A DNA stretch of 64,000 nucleotides from Bradyrhizobium mercantei (GTDB lineage: Bacteria; Pseudomonadota; Alphaproteobacteria; Rhizobiales; Xanthobacteraceae): contig NZ_MKFI01000004.1 of the NCBI RefSeq assembly GCF_001982635.1, positions 737,609-801,608 of the forward strand. The letters are read 5' to 3'. This document shows positions 1-7,478 of the stretch, one piece after another; position 1 is the first letter of the stretch, and the number at the start of each line of letters is the position of its first letter. Made by a program: the position numbers and the translations under genes. The notes under the pieces are model-generated. The model was not told the DNA's origin and searched no databases. It saw only the letters and a program-made list of their open reading frames with translations.

Positions 1-1308
1 CTGTTCGACGCGCTCTGGGCGCCCTTGTTCCTCCTTGTCCTCTTTCTGATCCATCCCTTGCTTGGCGTGGTGGGCGCCTGCTGCGTCGTCTTCCTGTTCG
101 CGCTGACGGTTGCCGGAGAGCTGGTCACGGAAGACGTTCTGCTCAGGTCCGGCGCCGCGCTGTCCAGAAGCTGCGGCCGCCTCCAGACTGCAGCGGCCAA
201 CATCCACATGATCCGCGCCATGGGAATGTTCGATAGCGCTGCACGTATGATCCACCGTGACGCGCAGCACGCGCGCAGAGAGCACGATGTGGCACTCCGG
301 CGAGGCGAGATCGTCATGCTGGCCACGAAGCCGGTCCGCGCGCTGTCGCAGGTCTTGATCATGGGAGCTGCCGCCTGGCTCGTCCTCGATCACGGGAAGA
401 GTCCGGCAATCATCTTTGCTTCCACGCTGATGTTCAGCCGGGCGCTCGCGCCGGTTGAAAGTGCAGTCGCAGGCTGGAAATCACTCGTGACGGCCGTGAG
501 CGCCTGTCAACGGCTCGGCGCACTTCTCGCCGCATTCCCCGCCGCCCGGCAGCACTGCGCGGAGGTTTCTCCGCTGCAGGCGCGAAGCGGCCTCGTCGTC
601 GACAATGTTGACGTAAGGCTTGCGGGGAACGACCATCCTCTGCTGAACGGCGTCTCGTTCAAGCTTATGCCCGGAGAATGCCTAGGCATTATCGGTCCGT
701 CCGGATCAGGCAAATCCTTGCTCGGCCAGGTGATCGCCGGGCTGTCGATGCCAACGCATGGCCGTGTTCTCCTCGACAATACCGACGTCTCACTACTTCG
801 CGAGGGCCGAAACGAGGACCGCGTCGGATATCTCCCCCAAGACATCAACCTGCTCGGCGACACGATCAACGACATCATCGCACGCCTCGGCGATGCCGAC
901 CGGCGGAAGGTCGTCGAAGCGGCCAAGCTCGTCGGAATCCATGGGGCGATCATGCGCCTACCGCAAGGTTACGACACGGTGGTTCACAGTGAAACAACCT
1001 TCTCGCGCGGGTATCGGCAGCGCCTCGGTCTTGCCCGCGCCTTTTTCGGCAGTCCACGCCTCATCGTTCTCGACGAACCCAACGCCAGCCTCGACTACGG
1101 GGGCGAGCAAATGCTGCTGGATGCCATCGAGCGCACGAAGCTCGCAGGCGTCATCCTTGTCGTCGTCACGCACCGGATGGGTCTCCTCGCCGCCACGGAC
1201 AAGATTGCCATCATGGAAGACGGTGCGGTCGCAGCGGTCGGCGACAGCAAGGACATCTTTGAGCGGTATCTGAGCCGACCCCAAGTTACTTCGCAGATTG
1301 CGCCATGA
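1..1308 (+). CDS. Type I secretion ABC transporter, permease/ATPase (PrtD-like), 5' truncated by window edge
   Basis: Inner-membrane ABC protein that would power one-step export of a protein through a type I system. The frame is open from base 1, so the true start lies outside the window. The visible 435 residues hold the last membrane helices and a complete nucleotide-binding domain: Walker A GPSGSGKS (about nt 694-717), Walker B LIVLDEP followed by NASLD, and the H-loop VVTHR. The signature motif is unusual: FSRGYRQR replaces the usual LSGGQRQR. Its stop overlaps the next start (ATGA at 1305-1308), so the two genes are translationally coupled. The substrate is not in the window and may lie upstream. 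The family call is secure; the substrate is unknown. Confidence 0.93.
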   Translation: MFDALWAPLFLLVLFLIHPLLGVVGACCVVFLFALTVAGELVTEDVLLRSGAALSRSCGRLQTAAANIHMIRAMGMFDSAARMIHRDAQHARREHDVALRRGEIVMLATKPVRALSQVLIMGAAAWLVLDHGKSPAIIFASTLMFSRALAPVESAVAGWKSLVTAVSACQRLGALLAAFPAARQHCAEVSPLQARSGLVVDNVDVRLAGNDHPLLNGVSFKLMPGECLGIIGPSGSGKSLLGQVIAGLSMPTHGRVLLDNTDVSLLREGRNEDRVGYLPQDINLLGDTINDIIARLGDADRRKVVEAAKLVGIHGAIMRLPQGYDTVVHSETTFSRGYRQRLGLARAFFGSPRLIVLDEPNASLDYGGEQMLLDAIERTKLAGVILVVVTHRMGLLAATDKIAIMEDGAVAAVGDSKDIFERYLSRPQVTSQIAP

Positions 1309-2777
1309 TCTGGAATTCTCTCACCATCCGGAAGCTTCCCGCCGTCTCGAGACTTCCCATGATCTGGGCCCAGCTCATGCGAGCGCCGGCGAGCTCCCCG
1401 TCCGCCCGGCGATTGGGCGTCGTGGTGACCGCAATCGACGATTTCGAGCCTCTGGAATTTCCATGGTGCTCGACACCCATGCCCACCTCTCCGCGCGGAA
1501 GGCTTCGCGCGATCACCGTCGCGGGCAATCTCCTGATGCTCTGCTTCATACTGGGGCTTGGTACATGGGCGAGCCTCGCGCCTCTCGAGAGCGCCGCAAT
1601 TGCGCCCGGCGTCGTGGAATCGGAATCGAGCCGCAAGACGATTCAGCATCTGGAAGGCGGTATCGTCAGGAAGATCCTGGTCTCGGACGGCGATGTCGTG
1701 CGAAGCGGACAAACGCTGATCGCGCTAGACGACACTCGGGCTGGTTCGGAGGTGCAAAGCCTACAAGGTCAGTTGTGGGACGCAACTGCTCGTGACGCAC
1801 GGCTGCAGGCCGAGCAGCAGAGATTTGAGAGGATCGCAATCCCGGGCACGCTGGAACAGGACAGCAAGCAGAATGGGGTGGCCGCCGCTGCGCTGTCGGC
1901 GCAGCAGTTCATTTTTCAGACACGCCGGCAGGTTCATGAGTCGCAGCTTGCGGTCATTCGCGAACGAAGGCTGCAAGTCGAGAGGGAGATCGAGGGTCTC
2001 AAGGCTCAGGAGAGCGCCACCGGGCAGCGACTCGACATCGTCCGGGAGGAACTGGACATGGTCACGACCCTCGTCAACAAAGGGCTCGAGCGGCGGCCGC
2101 GGCTTCTGAGCCTGCAGCGTGAACTGGCCGATGTCGAGGGTCGCCGAGGTGAGATCACCGCGCAGATTTCCCGCGCCGGGCAGGTCATCAGCGAGCAGCA
2201 GGCCACGTTGTTCAAGCTCGAGAGCGACAGGCAGAACGAGATCGCACAGTCGCTTCGTGAAGCACAGAACCAGATATTCCAGCTCCGCGAGCGGTTGCTT
2301 GCGGCCAAGGATCAGCTATCGCGAACGGAAATCAAGGCGCCTGTGGACGGCGTGATAACTGATCTCCGGATTCACACAGCCGGCGGCGTCATCGGGCCGG
2401 GTGCACCGCTCATGGACCTGGTGCCACGGCAAGACGGCCTCATTGTGACCGCCCGCCTGAGGCCGGAAGACATTGATGTGGTTCACCCCGGCCTCAATGC
2501 CGAGGTGCATCTCGTACCGTACAATCAGCGTCGCGTGCCGCGCCTGAAGGGGATAGTCGTGCACGTGTCCGCCGACCGGCTTCTCGACAAGCGTACCGAC
2601 CAGCCATACTACGCGACGAAGATCCGGATCAACGACGCGCGGATCGCAGAAAACGACATCCGGATCATTCCCGGTATGCCGGTTGAAGTGTTCATCACGA
2701 CAGGGTGCGGCACGGTCGCGCTTTACGCGCTCAGGCCCCTGCTCGATAGCTTCCGCGGAGCGTTCAGGGAGGATTGA
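1305..2777 (+). CDS. HlyD-family periplasmic adaptor (membrane fusion protein) of type I secretion
   Basis: Links the ABC ATPase to an outer-membrane TolC-type channel. The 490-residue product has one transmembrane helix at about residues 70-92. A typical adaptor start follows it (LAPLESAAIAPGVV, then KTIQHLEGGIV). After that come a long coiled-coil hairpin (about 170-330), the returning lipoyl half with IKAPVDGVI, and a beta-barrel ending near VEVFITTG. The first ATG overlaps the ATPase stop. It gives a 60-residue N-terminal tail longer than usual, so Met59 (nt 1479) is an alternative start, although it lacks a clear ribosome site. No TolC-like gene follows; the outer-membrane partner must be encoded elsewhere. 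Confidence 0.93.
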   Translation: MIWNSLTIRKLPAVSRLPMIWAQLMRAPASSPSARRLGVVVTAIDDFEPLEFPWCSTPMPTSPRGRLRAITVAGNLLMLCFILGLGTWASLAPLESAAIAPGVVESESSRKTIQHLEGGIVRKILVSDGDVVRSGQTLIALDDTRAGSEVQSLQGQLWDATARDARLQAEQQRFERIAIPGTLEQDSKQNGVAAAALSAQQFIFQTRRQVHESQLAVIRERRLQVEREIEGLKAQESATGQRLDIVREELDMVTTLVNKGLERRPRLLSLQRELADVEGRRGEITAQISRAGQVISEQQATLFKLESDRQNEIAQSLREAQNQIFQLRERLLAAKDQLSRTEIKAPVDGVITDLRIHTAGGVIGPGAPLMDLVPRQDGLIVTARLRPEDIDVVHPGLNAEVHLVPYNQRRVPRLKGIVVHVSADRLLDKRTDQPYYATKIRINDARIAENDIRIIPGMPVEVFITTGCGTVALYALRPLLDSFRGAFRED

Positions 2778-2789
2778 TCCTGGTTATGG

Positions 2790-3572
2790 TCACCGGGTCT
2801 CCGGCATTAGGGCGGCCGGCTCGACACCGCGGCTCTGCGCGGGTAACCGGCCGCGCCAACGGAGGACCGCTTCCGTGCGATTGTGGGCAGCACATTTCCT
2901 CATGATATGCTGGATGTGCATTTTGACGGTACTTTCCGAAAGGTTCAGTTTGGCCGCAATCAGCTTGTTGGGCAAGCCGAGTTCCAGTTCCGCCAGAACG
3001 TGCTGCTCTCGAGGCGTGAAATCGGTCACGCTCCTCTCGATCGCCAGTCCGGCTCCCTCGTTGATCAGATATGCGGATGCTAGCCCGCGGGCATCCGGCG
3101 GCTCGAAATCCAACATTTTGTTCATCTCGGCCGCGGGCGACGGCCTGTAGACGCCGCCGACAAGAACGAGGCGTAGGCAAGCGATCGCGATCTCGATTGG
3201 TAGCGAGGTAGAAAGAAAGCCACGCACGCCCCGCTGCATCGCGGCCTGCACGGTCGGCTCGTCGTCATGATTGGAAAGAACTGCAACGGCAGCGTTGGGA
3301 CAGCACTCCGCAACAAAGGCGAGATCGTCTTCAACCGAAGGATCGCCGATGAGCTTGTCCGCAATGCTCAGCACCACGAGACGAACATCTCGGGCTGACG
3401 TGCAGTCGAGGCCTTGGACCGTTGCCATGTCAAGGATATCGAGTTCGTCCAATTCCCGCCTGAGAATGTTCATAATGCATGTGCGAAGCAACAGGAGCGG
3501 CTCGACGATCGCCAGGACCGGCGGATGAAGCGATTCATTGGACTGCTTTGAGGAGTTGGTTATGTCGTGCAT
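2790..3572 (-). CDS. LuxR-family transcriptional regulator with degenerate receiver domain
   Basis: DNA-binding regulator of 260 residues transcribed towards the secretion operon, ending 12 bp from the adaptor's stop (convergent). Start chosen at ATG 3572 because GGGGA precedes it at good spacing; the frame runs further upstream to 3698. Residues 18-140 have the fold pattern of a response-regulator receiver, but the expected aspartate after strand 3 is Ser69 (VVLSIAD) and the conserved lysine is replaced by Thr122 in GFLSTS. Residues 183-240 form a LuxR helix-turn-helix (FTPREQ, LSESTVKMHIQHIM). It therefore probably acts without phosphotransfer. Target genes cannot be read from sequence; the T1SS or the polysaccharide locus are candidates by proximity. 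Confidence 0.88.
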   Translation of the reverse strand: MHDITNSSKQSNESLHPPVLAIVEPLLLLRTCIMNILRRELDELDILDMATVQGLDCTSARDVRLVVLSIADKLIGDPSVEDDLAFVAECCPNAAVAVLSNHDDEPTVQAAMQRGVRGFLSTSLPIEIAIACLRLVLVGGVYRPSPAAEMNKMLDFEPPDARGLASAYLINEGAGLAIERSVTDFTPREQHVLAELELGLPNKLIAAKLNLSESTVKMHIQHIMRKCAAHNRTEAVLRWRGRLPAQSRGVEPAALMPETR

Positions 3573-3785
3573 GATTTCCCCGAAATTGAAAGAATTCCTG
3601 CGATATTCCCATTTCGCATTGCGTCTCTCGTGATGCTGCATCAATCCTGAAAGCAGTATTGCGAGAGAGTGCCGCGCCGGCGTTGATGCCGTATCCACTT
3701 CGGGATCACTTGGCGCCTAGGGTGGAAATTCTTTCCGCTCAAATCGTTTGAGCGCGTACCGCACGGTGACGCAGTCGACGCATTC

Positions 3786-4370
3786 CTAATTGCAAATATT
3801 TCGATACGCGATTGAAGCCGCCGAGCCTGTCTGGCCGCCGACGACATACGCTTCATCTTCCTTCACGAGATACAGAAACGGTCTCTCTCCAGTCTCGCTG
3901 CCTGACGCGCTTCTTCCTTTCACGCGCCCGCAAATCGTATCAACGGGGCGCCCAAGCATGTTCTTTCGCATTGCGCGCTTCATATCGCTGAATTCGGCCG
4001 ATCCTGCGTCGCCCATCTTCGTCGCGACCGTGAGCTTTGCCTTGTCCAGTACAGGATCTGATATGTCCGCAGGGCGTTCCGATCGCGAGACGCTCATCCT
4101 CGTCCGTGGGAACGAGGTTTTGGTGAGGTCGGCCGATCGTCGCTTCTTCGAGGATTTCTTGCCGGACACTGCCCTGGTTGCAGAATTCGATTTGACGATC
4201 GCAGGATGATCTAGCGACGATGCCGTGGGCACTGGCTGCGCGGGTTGGACGGCCGCAAACCTGTCGAAACAGGGTTGTGACGCGCACCCAAGCAAATACC
4301 CGCCGGAAGGCGCAAAACAGCCGAAGCCAATCAAGACTCCCGCCAGCACTCCAACAAAAAGCAGTCCCAT
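3786..4370 (-). CDS. Uncharacterised exported or membrane-anchored protein with C-terminal ICGRVKG domain
   Basis: The 194-residue product starts with a hydrophobic segment (residues 2-20) with cysteines just after it (GCFAPSGGY, GCASQPCF). A low-complexity basic linker of about 60 residues follows, then a compact C-terminal domain of about 70 residues with DTICGRVKGR, FLYLV and a final ICN. I recall similar C-terminal domains in small uncharacterised rhizobial proteins, but no function is known to me. The start is supported by a strong AGGAGGGG ribosome site 7 bp upstream. A perfect TTAA-N7-TTAAC box lies about 85 bp upstream of the start. The opposite-strand ORF over the same DNA lacks these signals. 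Confidence 0.72.
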   Translation of the reverse strand: MGLLFVGVLAGVLIGFGCFAPSGGYLLGCASQPCFDRFAAVQPAQPVPTASSLDHPAIVKSNSATRAVSGKKSSKKRRSADLTKTSFPRTRMSVSRSERPADISDPVLDKAKLTVATKMGDAGSAEFSDMKRAMRKNMLGRPVDTICGRVKGRSASGSETGERPFLYLVKEDEAYVVGGQTGSAASIAYRNICN

Positions 4371-4454
4371 CCGATTCCCCTCCTCGGGAGCTCGGCTCGC
4401 ACTGGTACTAGGACTAATTCCGCGCTGGTGATCTTTATCTGTTGCTCAAAAGCG

Positions 4455-4469
4455 TTAAACGCTCATTAA
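4455..4469 (-). promoter_or_regulatory. CtrA-type box TTAA-N7-TTAA(C)
   Basis: On the minus strand the site reads TTAATGAGCGTTTAAC, a perfect match to the full alphaproteobacterial CtrA consensus TTAA-N7-TTAAC. It lies 85-99 bp upstream of the gene starting at 4370. Whether CtrA binds here is an inference from consensus and position only. Confidence 0.45.
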
Positions 4470-4470
4470 G

Positions 4471-5002
4471 CGCGTGGTTGTTCGGCACCCGCCGGCCCCG
4501 GCTGATGAGAGCCTCCACACCTGTGCCGATCACCGCAAAAGGCCGGTCATGAAGGGACTCAGACGAGCTCTTGAGGTATTGGCCCGACTACGAGTTGTCG
4601 GGGGCTTAGCGCTAAACCGACTATTGCAGAAGCCCTGTTTTCCTAGAAGGCGAGCCTATGGCCCGACTGCATTTGAAGATCCACGGCGATTCAGAATGAA
4701 GAGGGAGCATGTCGGCCAAGCCAAGCGTGCCGGCTCGCCGATTGGGCGCGGGCAGGATTCACGCCGCCGCCCTGGCGCGCTCCCGTTGGGACTTCAGGGT
4801 TGCAGTGCCTTCTCGCAAAATGTCGTCCACTCGCCGCCCCTGGGACGCACGGCATCGCAAATGAAGAAGCGCCCCTCGTTGAGGGGACTGACTCGAAAAC
4901 TCGATGGCTCAGTCACTTACCTCGGTGGCGTCCACACGCGCGCAAAGACCAAATATCGGATCACATGCGCGCTTCCAATGCACGCGGTGCGGATGGCGTA
5001 CC
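4471..5002. other. About 530 bp without a convincing gene
   Basis: A frame on the plus strand is open from 4474 to 5118 (214 codons), but it has no recognisable motif, no ribosome site and amino-acid use unlike its neighbours. Parts of it (around 4900-5010) look like worn coding sequence. I read this as decayed DNA between the exported protein gene and the small gene at 5003-5437. Confidence 0.4.
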
Positions 5003-5437
5003 TCATAGAGGTCGTGGACGCAGAGGGTATCCTCGAAACAAGAAGCCGAGTCCGGTCTTCTGGATCTGACCTGGGATCAGCTCAATCTGGGGAAGCTGAG
5101 AATTGGAAAACTCCATGAAGGCGTCCGTGGTTTCGAACATTTGACCCATCAACCCGCGATGCTCTGGTTCAATGATCGAGTAAATGCCGGGTTTGTCGCA
5201 CGTCCAATATCCTGACCACAGTTCGGTCTTCTTCTCGTCGGGGTCAAAGATAAAGATGAACGCTCCTCCGTCCTCATATATGAGCTCAGCGGGAACGCAG
5301 CCGTGTTTGACCAGCGTTTGCAGAACGTGGCAAAACTCATAGCCAAATACGTACACATCAGACTTTAGCTTAACAACTATCGGCTGGTCTGCGTTATCGT
5401 ACCCGAATGAATCGGTGCTACTTGGCGCTCTAAACAC
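5003..5437 (-). CDS. Small acidic hypothetical protein
   Basis: 144 residues, GTG start at 5437 with an excellent ribosome site (GGGAGG, 7-base spacer), which is the main reason for calling it. The protein is rich in aromatic and acidic residues (SDVYVFGYEF, GGAFIFIFDPDEKK, LWSGYWTCDKPG) with no signal peptide or membrane helix, suggesting a compact cytoplasmic alpha/beta domain. Size and composition would suit an immunity-like or stress-related protein, but I recognise no family. It stands alone between decayed DNA and the end of the polysaccharide operon. Function unknown. Confidence 0.6.
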   Translation of the reverse strand: MFRAPSSTDSFGYDNADQPIVVKLKSDVYVFGYEFCHVLQTLVKHGCVPAELIYEDGGAFIFIFDPDEKKTELWSGYWTCDKPGIYSIIEPEHRGLMGQMFETTDAFMEFSNSQLPQIELIPGQIQKTGLGFLFRGYPLRPRPL

Positions 5438-5529
5438 TTTGGTGCCTCCCGAGCTTGCGCTGAAGCGAATTGCTAAGCTGCCGCTCGGGATGAGTGATCC
5501 TAGTTGGTCAGCCGACTATCCTCGATGCC

Positions 5530-6489
5530 CTAAAGAGCACCCGCCGTCCTTGCCCGACGCTCCGAGACGCGTCGTTCCATACCGCGCCGGCGATCCGGCA
5601 CCGGAACCGGCGGTCTCAGCACGTTGCTCCTTCGCCTAACAAGAATTCTCCGATCAGCTACCCTCCGTTCCGACCCCACTTTTCGATCGGCTCTCCACAC
5701 CGCGCTCGCAGATCCGACGACCGCTCTCTCCCGGCGGGCGGCATAAGCCCTACGCGCCACCACTTCGCGGAGCGCGAGCCAGATAAACTCACTGTTGGTG
5801 GAAAGATATCGCCGCCACAGTTTGCGCGGCTCCATCATCAGCCGCCAGAACCATTCGAGACCAAACGATTGGAATAGCCGAGGAGCCCGCCTGATAAAGC
5901 CAGCCAAGACGTCGAAGCTGCCACCTACCCCCAGGATGATAGGCACCTGCAACCGGTCCCGATGGCGTTCGCTCCATACCTCCTTGAAGGGGGACGGCAA
6001 ACCGATAAAGAGAATGTGGGCGCCGCTCGCACGTATCTCATCGACGATAGCCTCGTGCTCGTCCGGGCCGAAGTAGCCGTTCCGGAAACCGGCGATCTTT
6101 AGCTGAGGAAAGCGCACCTCGCAGATGAGCGCGAGCTTTTCGACGACGTTCTGCCGCGCTCCCAGAAAATAGACACCAAGCCCGCTGGACGCAGCCTCCC
6201 TTAAAAGCGCTTCCATCAGGTCGATACCTGCCACGCGCTCGGGGATATACTGACCTGACGCTCGTACGGCCCAAACCACCGGCATGCCGTCCGCTACCGT
6301 CATGTCGGCCGCGGAACATGCCTGCGCCAATTCCGCGTCCCGCCGCATCAAGCAGAGATGCGACGCATTGATCGTCATGACGACGTGAGAATTGCTCGAG
6401 CGGCGACAAATATCGATACAACGCTTCGCCGCCTGATCGAGCGTGACCGCATCGAATTCGACGCCCAACAGGCTCGCGTGTTCCTTCAT
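5530..6489 (-). CDS. WecG/TagA/CpsF-family (GT26) glycosyltransferase with arginine-rich tail
   Basis: Family members transfer N-acetylmannosamine or a related sugar to a lipid-linked acceptor at the cytoplasmic membrane. The 319-residue product has TINASH (39-44), VADGMP (65-70), FLGAR (108-112) and GVGGSFDVLAG (187-197), all typical of GT26, ending near residue 245. A 75-residue C-terminal tail then follows, with about 23 arginines in ERR/DRR clusters, which is not part of the usual fold. ATG 6489 is preceded by AGGGGGAG and overlaps the stop of the GT2 gene (ATGA), so it is last in the operon 10902-5530. The nearby UDP-GlcNAc 2-epimerase would supply UDP-ManNAc. I see no UDP-ManNAc dehydrogenase, so ManNAc is the likely donor sugar. 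Confidence 0.92.
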   Translation of the reverse strand: MKEHASLLGVEFDAVTLDQAAKRCIDICRRSSNSHVVMTINASHLCLMRRDAELAQACSAADMTVADGMPVVWAVRASGQYIPERVAGIDLMEALLREAASSGLGVYFLGARQNVVEKLALICEVRFPQLKIAGFRNGYFGPDEHEAIVDEIRASGAHILFIGLPSPFKEVWSERHRDRLQVPIILGVGGSFDVLAGFIRRAPRLFQSFGLEWFWRLMMEPRKLWRRYLSTNSEFIWLALREVVARRAYAARRERAVVGSASAVWRADRKVGSERRVADRRILVRRRSNVLRPPVPVPDRRRGMERRVSERRARTAGAL

Positions 6490-7478
6490 CTGCTCAACTC
6501 CCCCTGCGGCGATCGGCGATCGGCTTGCCACCGGCCCATTTGCTCGGCGTCCAAGCGAGCCGTGGCGGCCTGTTTGCCCAGTCTCAGGCACGCGTGCTGG
6601 TAGGTGCGAAGAAAACGTCTGAACTCGGGGTCATTATAGCGCGGCAACCCCTTTGCCCAGCTGCTGAAGTAACCCCAAAGCATCGCGACGCTTCCGATGA
6701 ACATCGGGTGCGCGCGAAGACGGGAAGCCGCCACCGCCAGATAGTAAAACGGCGAGGTACCCATGAAATACTGACCGAAGCCGGCACGAATTCTGCCCGC
6801 CCAGATGCTGTTCTGGCTGGCACCTTGCGGGCGAAGGTGGATGAATCGAATTGGTTCTGAATCCACGCTCTCGGCGATCCAGCCTAGCATTCTGGCGCGG
6901 TGGCAATCGATGCCATCCCACATCACCTGTCGCACGAACCCGCCGATCTGCTCGAAGCACGCAACCCGATAGAACTTCGTCATTCCAACCGACATCTCGT
7001 CGCCGCAGACCTCGGGCACGAGATCGCCGGTTTGGGGATGAACGAACCAGGGTTTGCCGGAGGTCGTCCCGATACGTGGATTGCCTTCCATCCGCTGGAT
7101 CAGCAGTTCGAAGTAGCGAGGCGGCAAGTCAAGGTCCATATCAAGCTTGCACAAATAGCCGAAGTCGCTGAGAGGCACTTGATCAAGACCATCATAAAAC
7201 GCCTCAATCACACCGGGCCCCACCCGCCGGTGGCCTCGGTCTTGGCGGCGCACGACCCGCAGATAAGACAACCGCGCCGCATACTCTTCCAGAATCCGCG
7301 GCGTCTCGTCGGTCGATCCATCGTCAACGACTATCCACAGCGCTGGCGGTACCGACTGTGCAGCCACGCTGTCCAGCGTGCGGCGGAGATACGGTCCCTC
7401 ATCGCGGCAGGGCGAAATCAGCACATAGCTGCGCGGAGGCCCTGACGCACTGCCAAGTTCGTCCACGGATCTACTCAC
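6486..7478 (-). CDS. Family 2 glycosyltransferase
   Basis: 330-residue GT-A enzyme for polysaccharide assembly on the cytoplasmic side. Motifs: YVLISPCRDEG at the start, VVDDGSTDET (nucleotide binding), LDMDLDLP (the DxD metal site), GDEMSVGMTKFYR and VMWDGID in the acceptor region. The C-terminal part (AGFGQYFMGTSPFYYLAVAA, RLRAHP) resembles GT2 enzymes of exopolysaccharide clusters. I chose GTG 7478 because GAAGGAT lies about 8 bases upstream and it overlaps the preceding stop by 8 bases. The longer frame to 7574 would overlap the co-polymerase gene deeply. It overlaps the GT26 gene by 4 bases. Confidence 0.9.
   Translation of the reverse strand: MSRSVDELGSASGPPRSYVLISPCRDEGPYLRRTLDSVAAQSVPPALWIVVDDGSTDETPRILEEYAARLSYLRVVRRQDRGHRRVGPGVIEAFYDGLDQVPLSDFGYLCKLDMDLDLPPRYFELLIQRMEGNPRIGTTSGKPWFVHPQTGDLVPEVCGDEMSVGMTKFYRVACFEQIGGFVRQVMWDGIDCHRARMLGWIAESVDSEPIRFIHLRPQGASQNSIWAGRIRAGFGQYFMGTSPFYYLAVAASRLRAHPMFIGSVAMLWGYFSSWAKGLPRYNDPEFRRFLRTYQHACLRLGKQAATARLDAEQMGRWQADRRSPQGELSR

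Noticed and set aside
3790..4209. Plus-strand frame opposite the exported protein gene
   Set aside because: No ribosome site or motif; the minus-strand gene has both a strong ribosome site and a signal segment.
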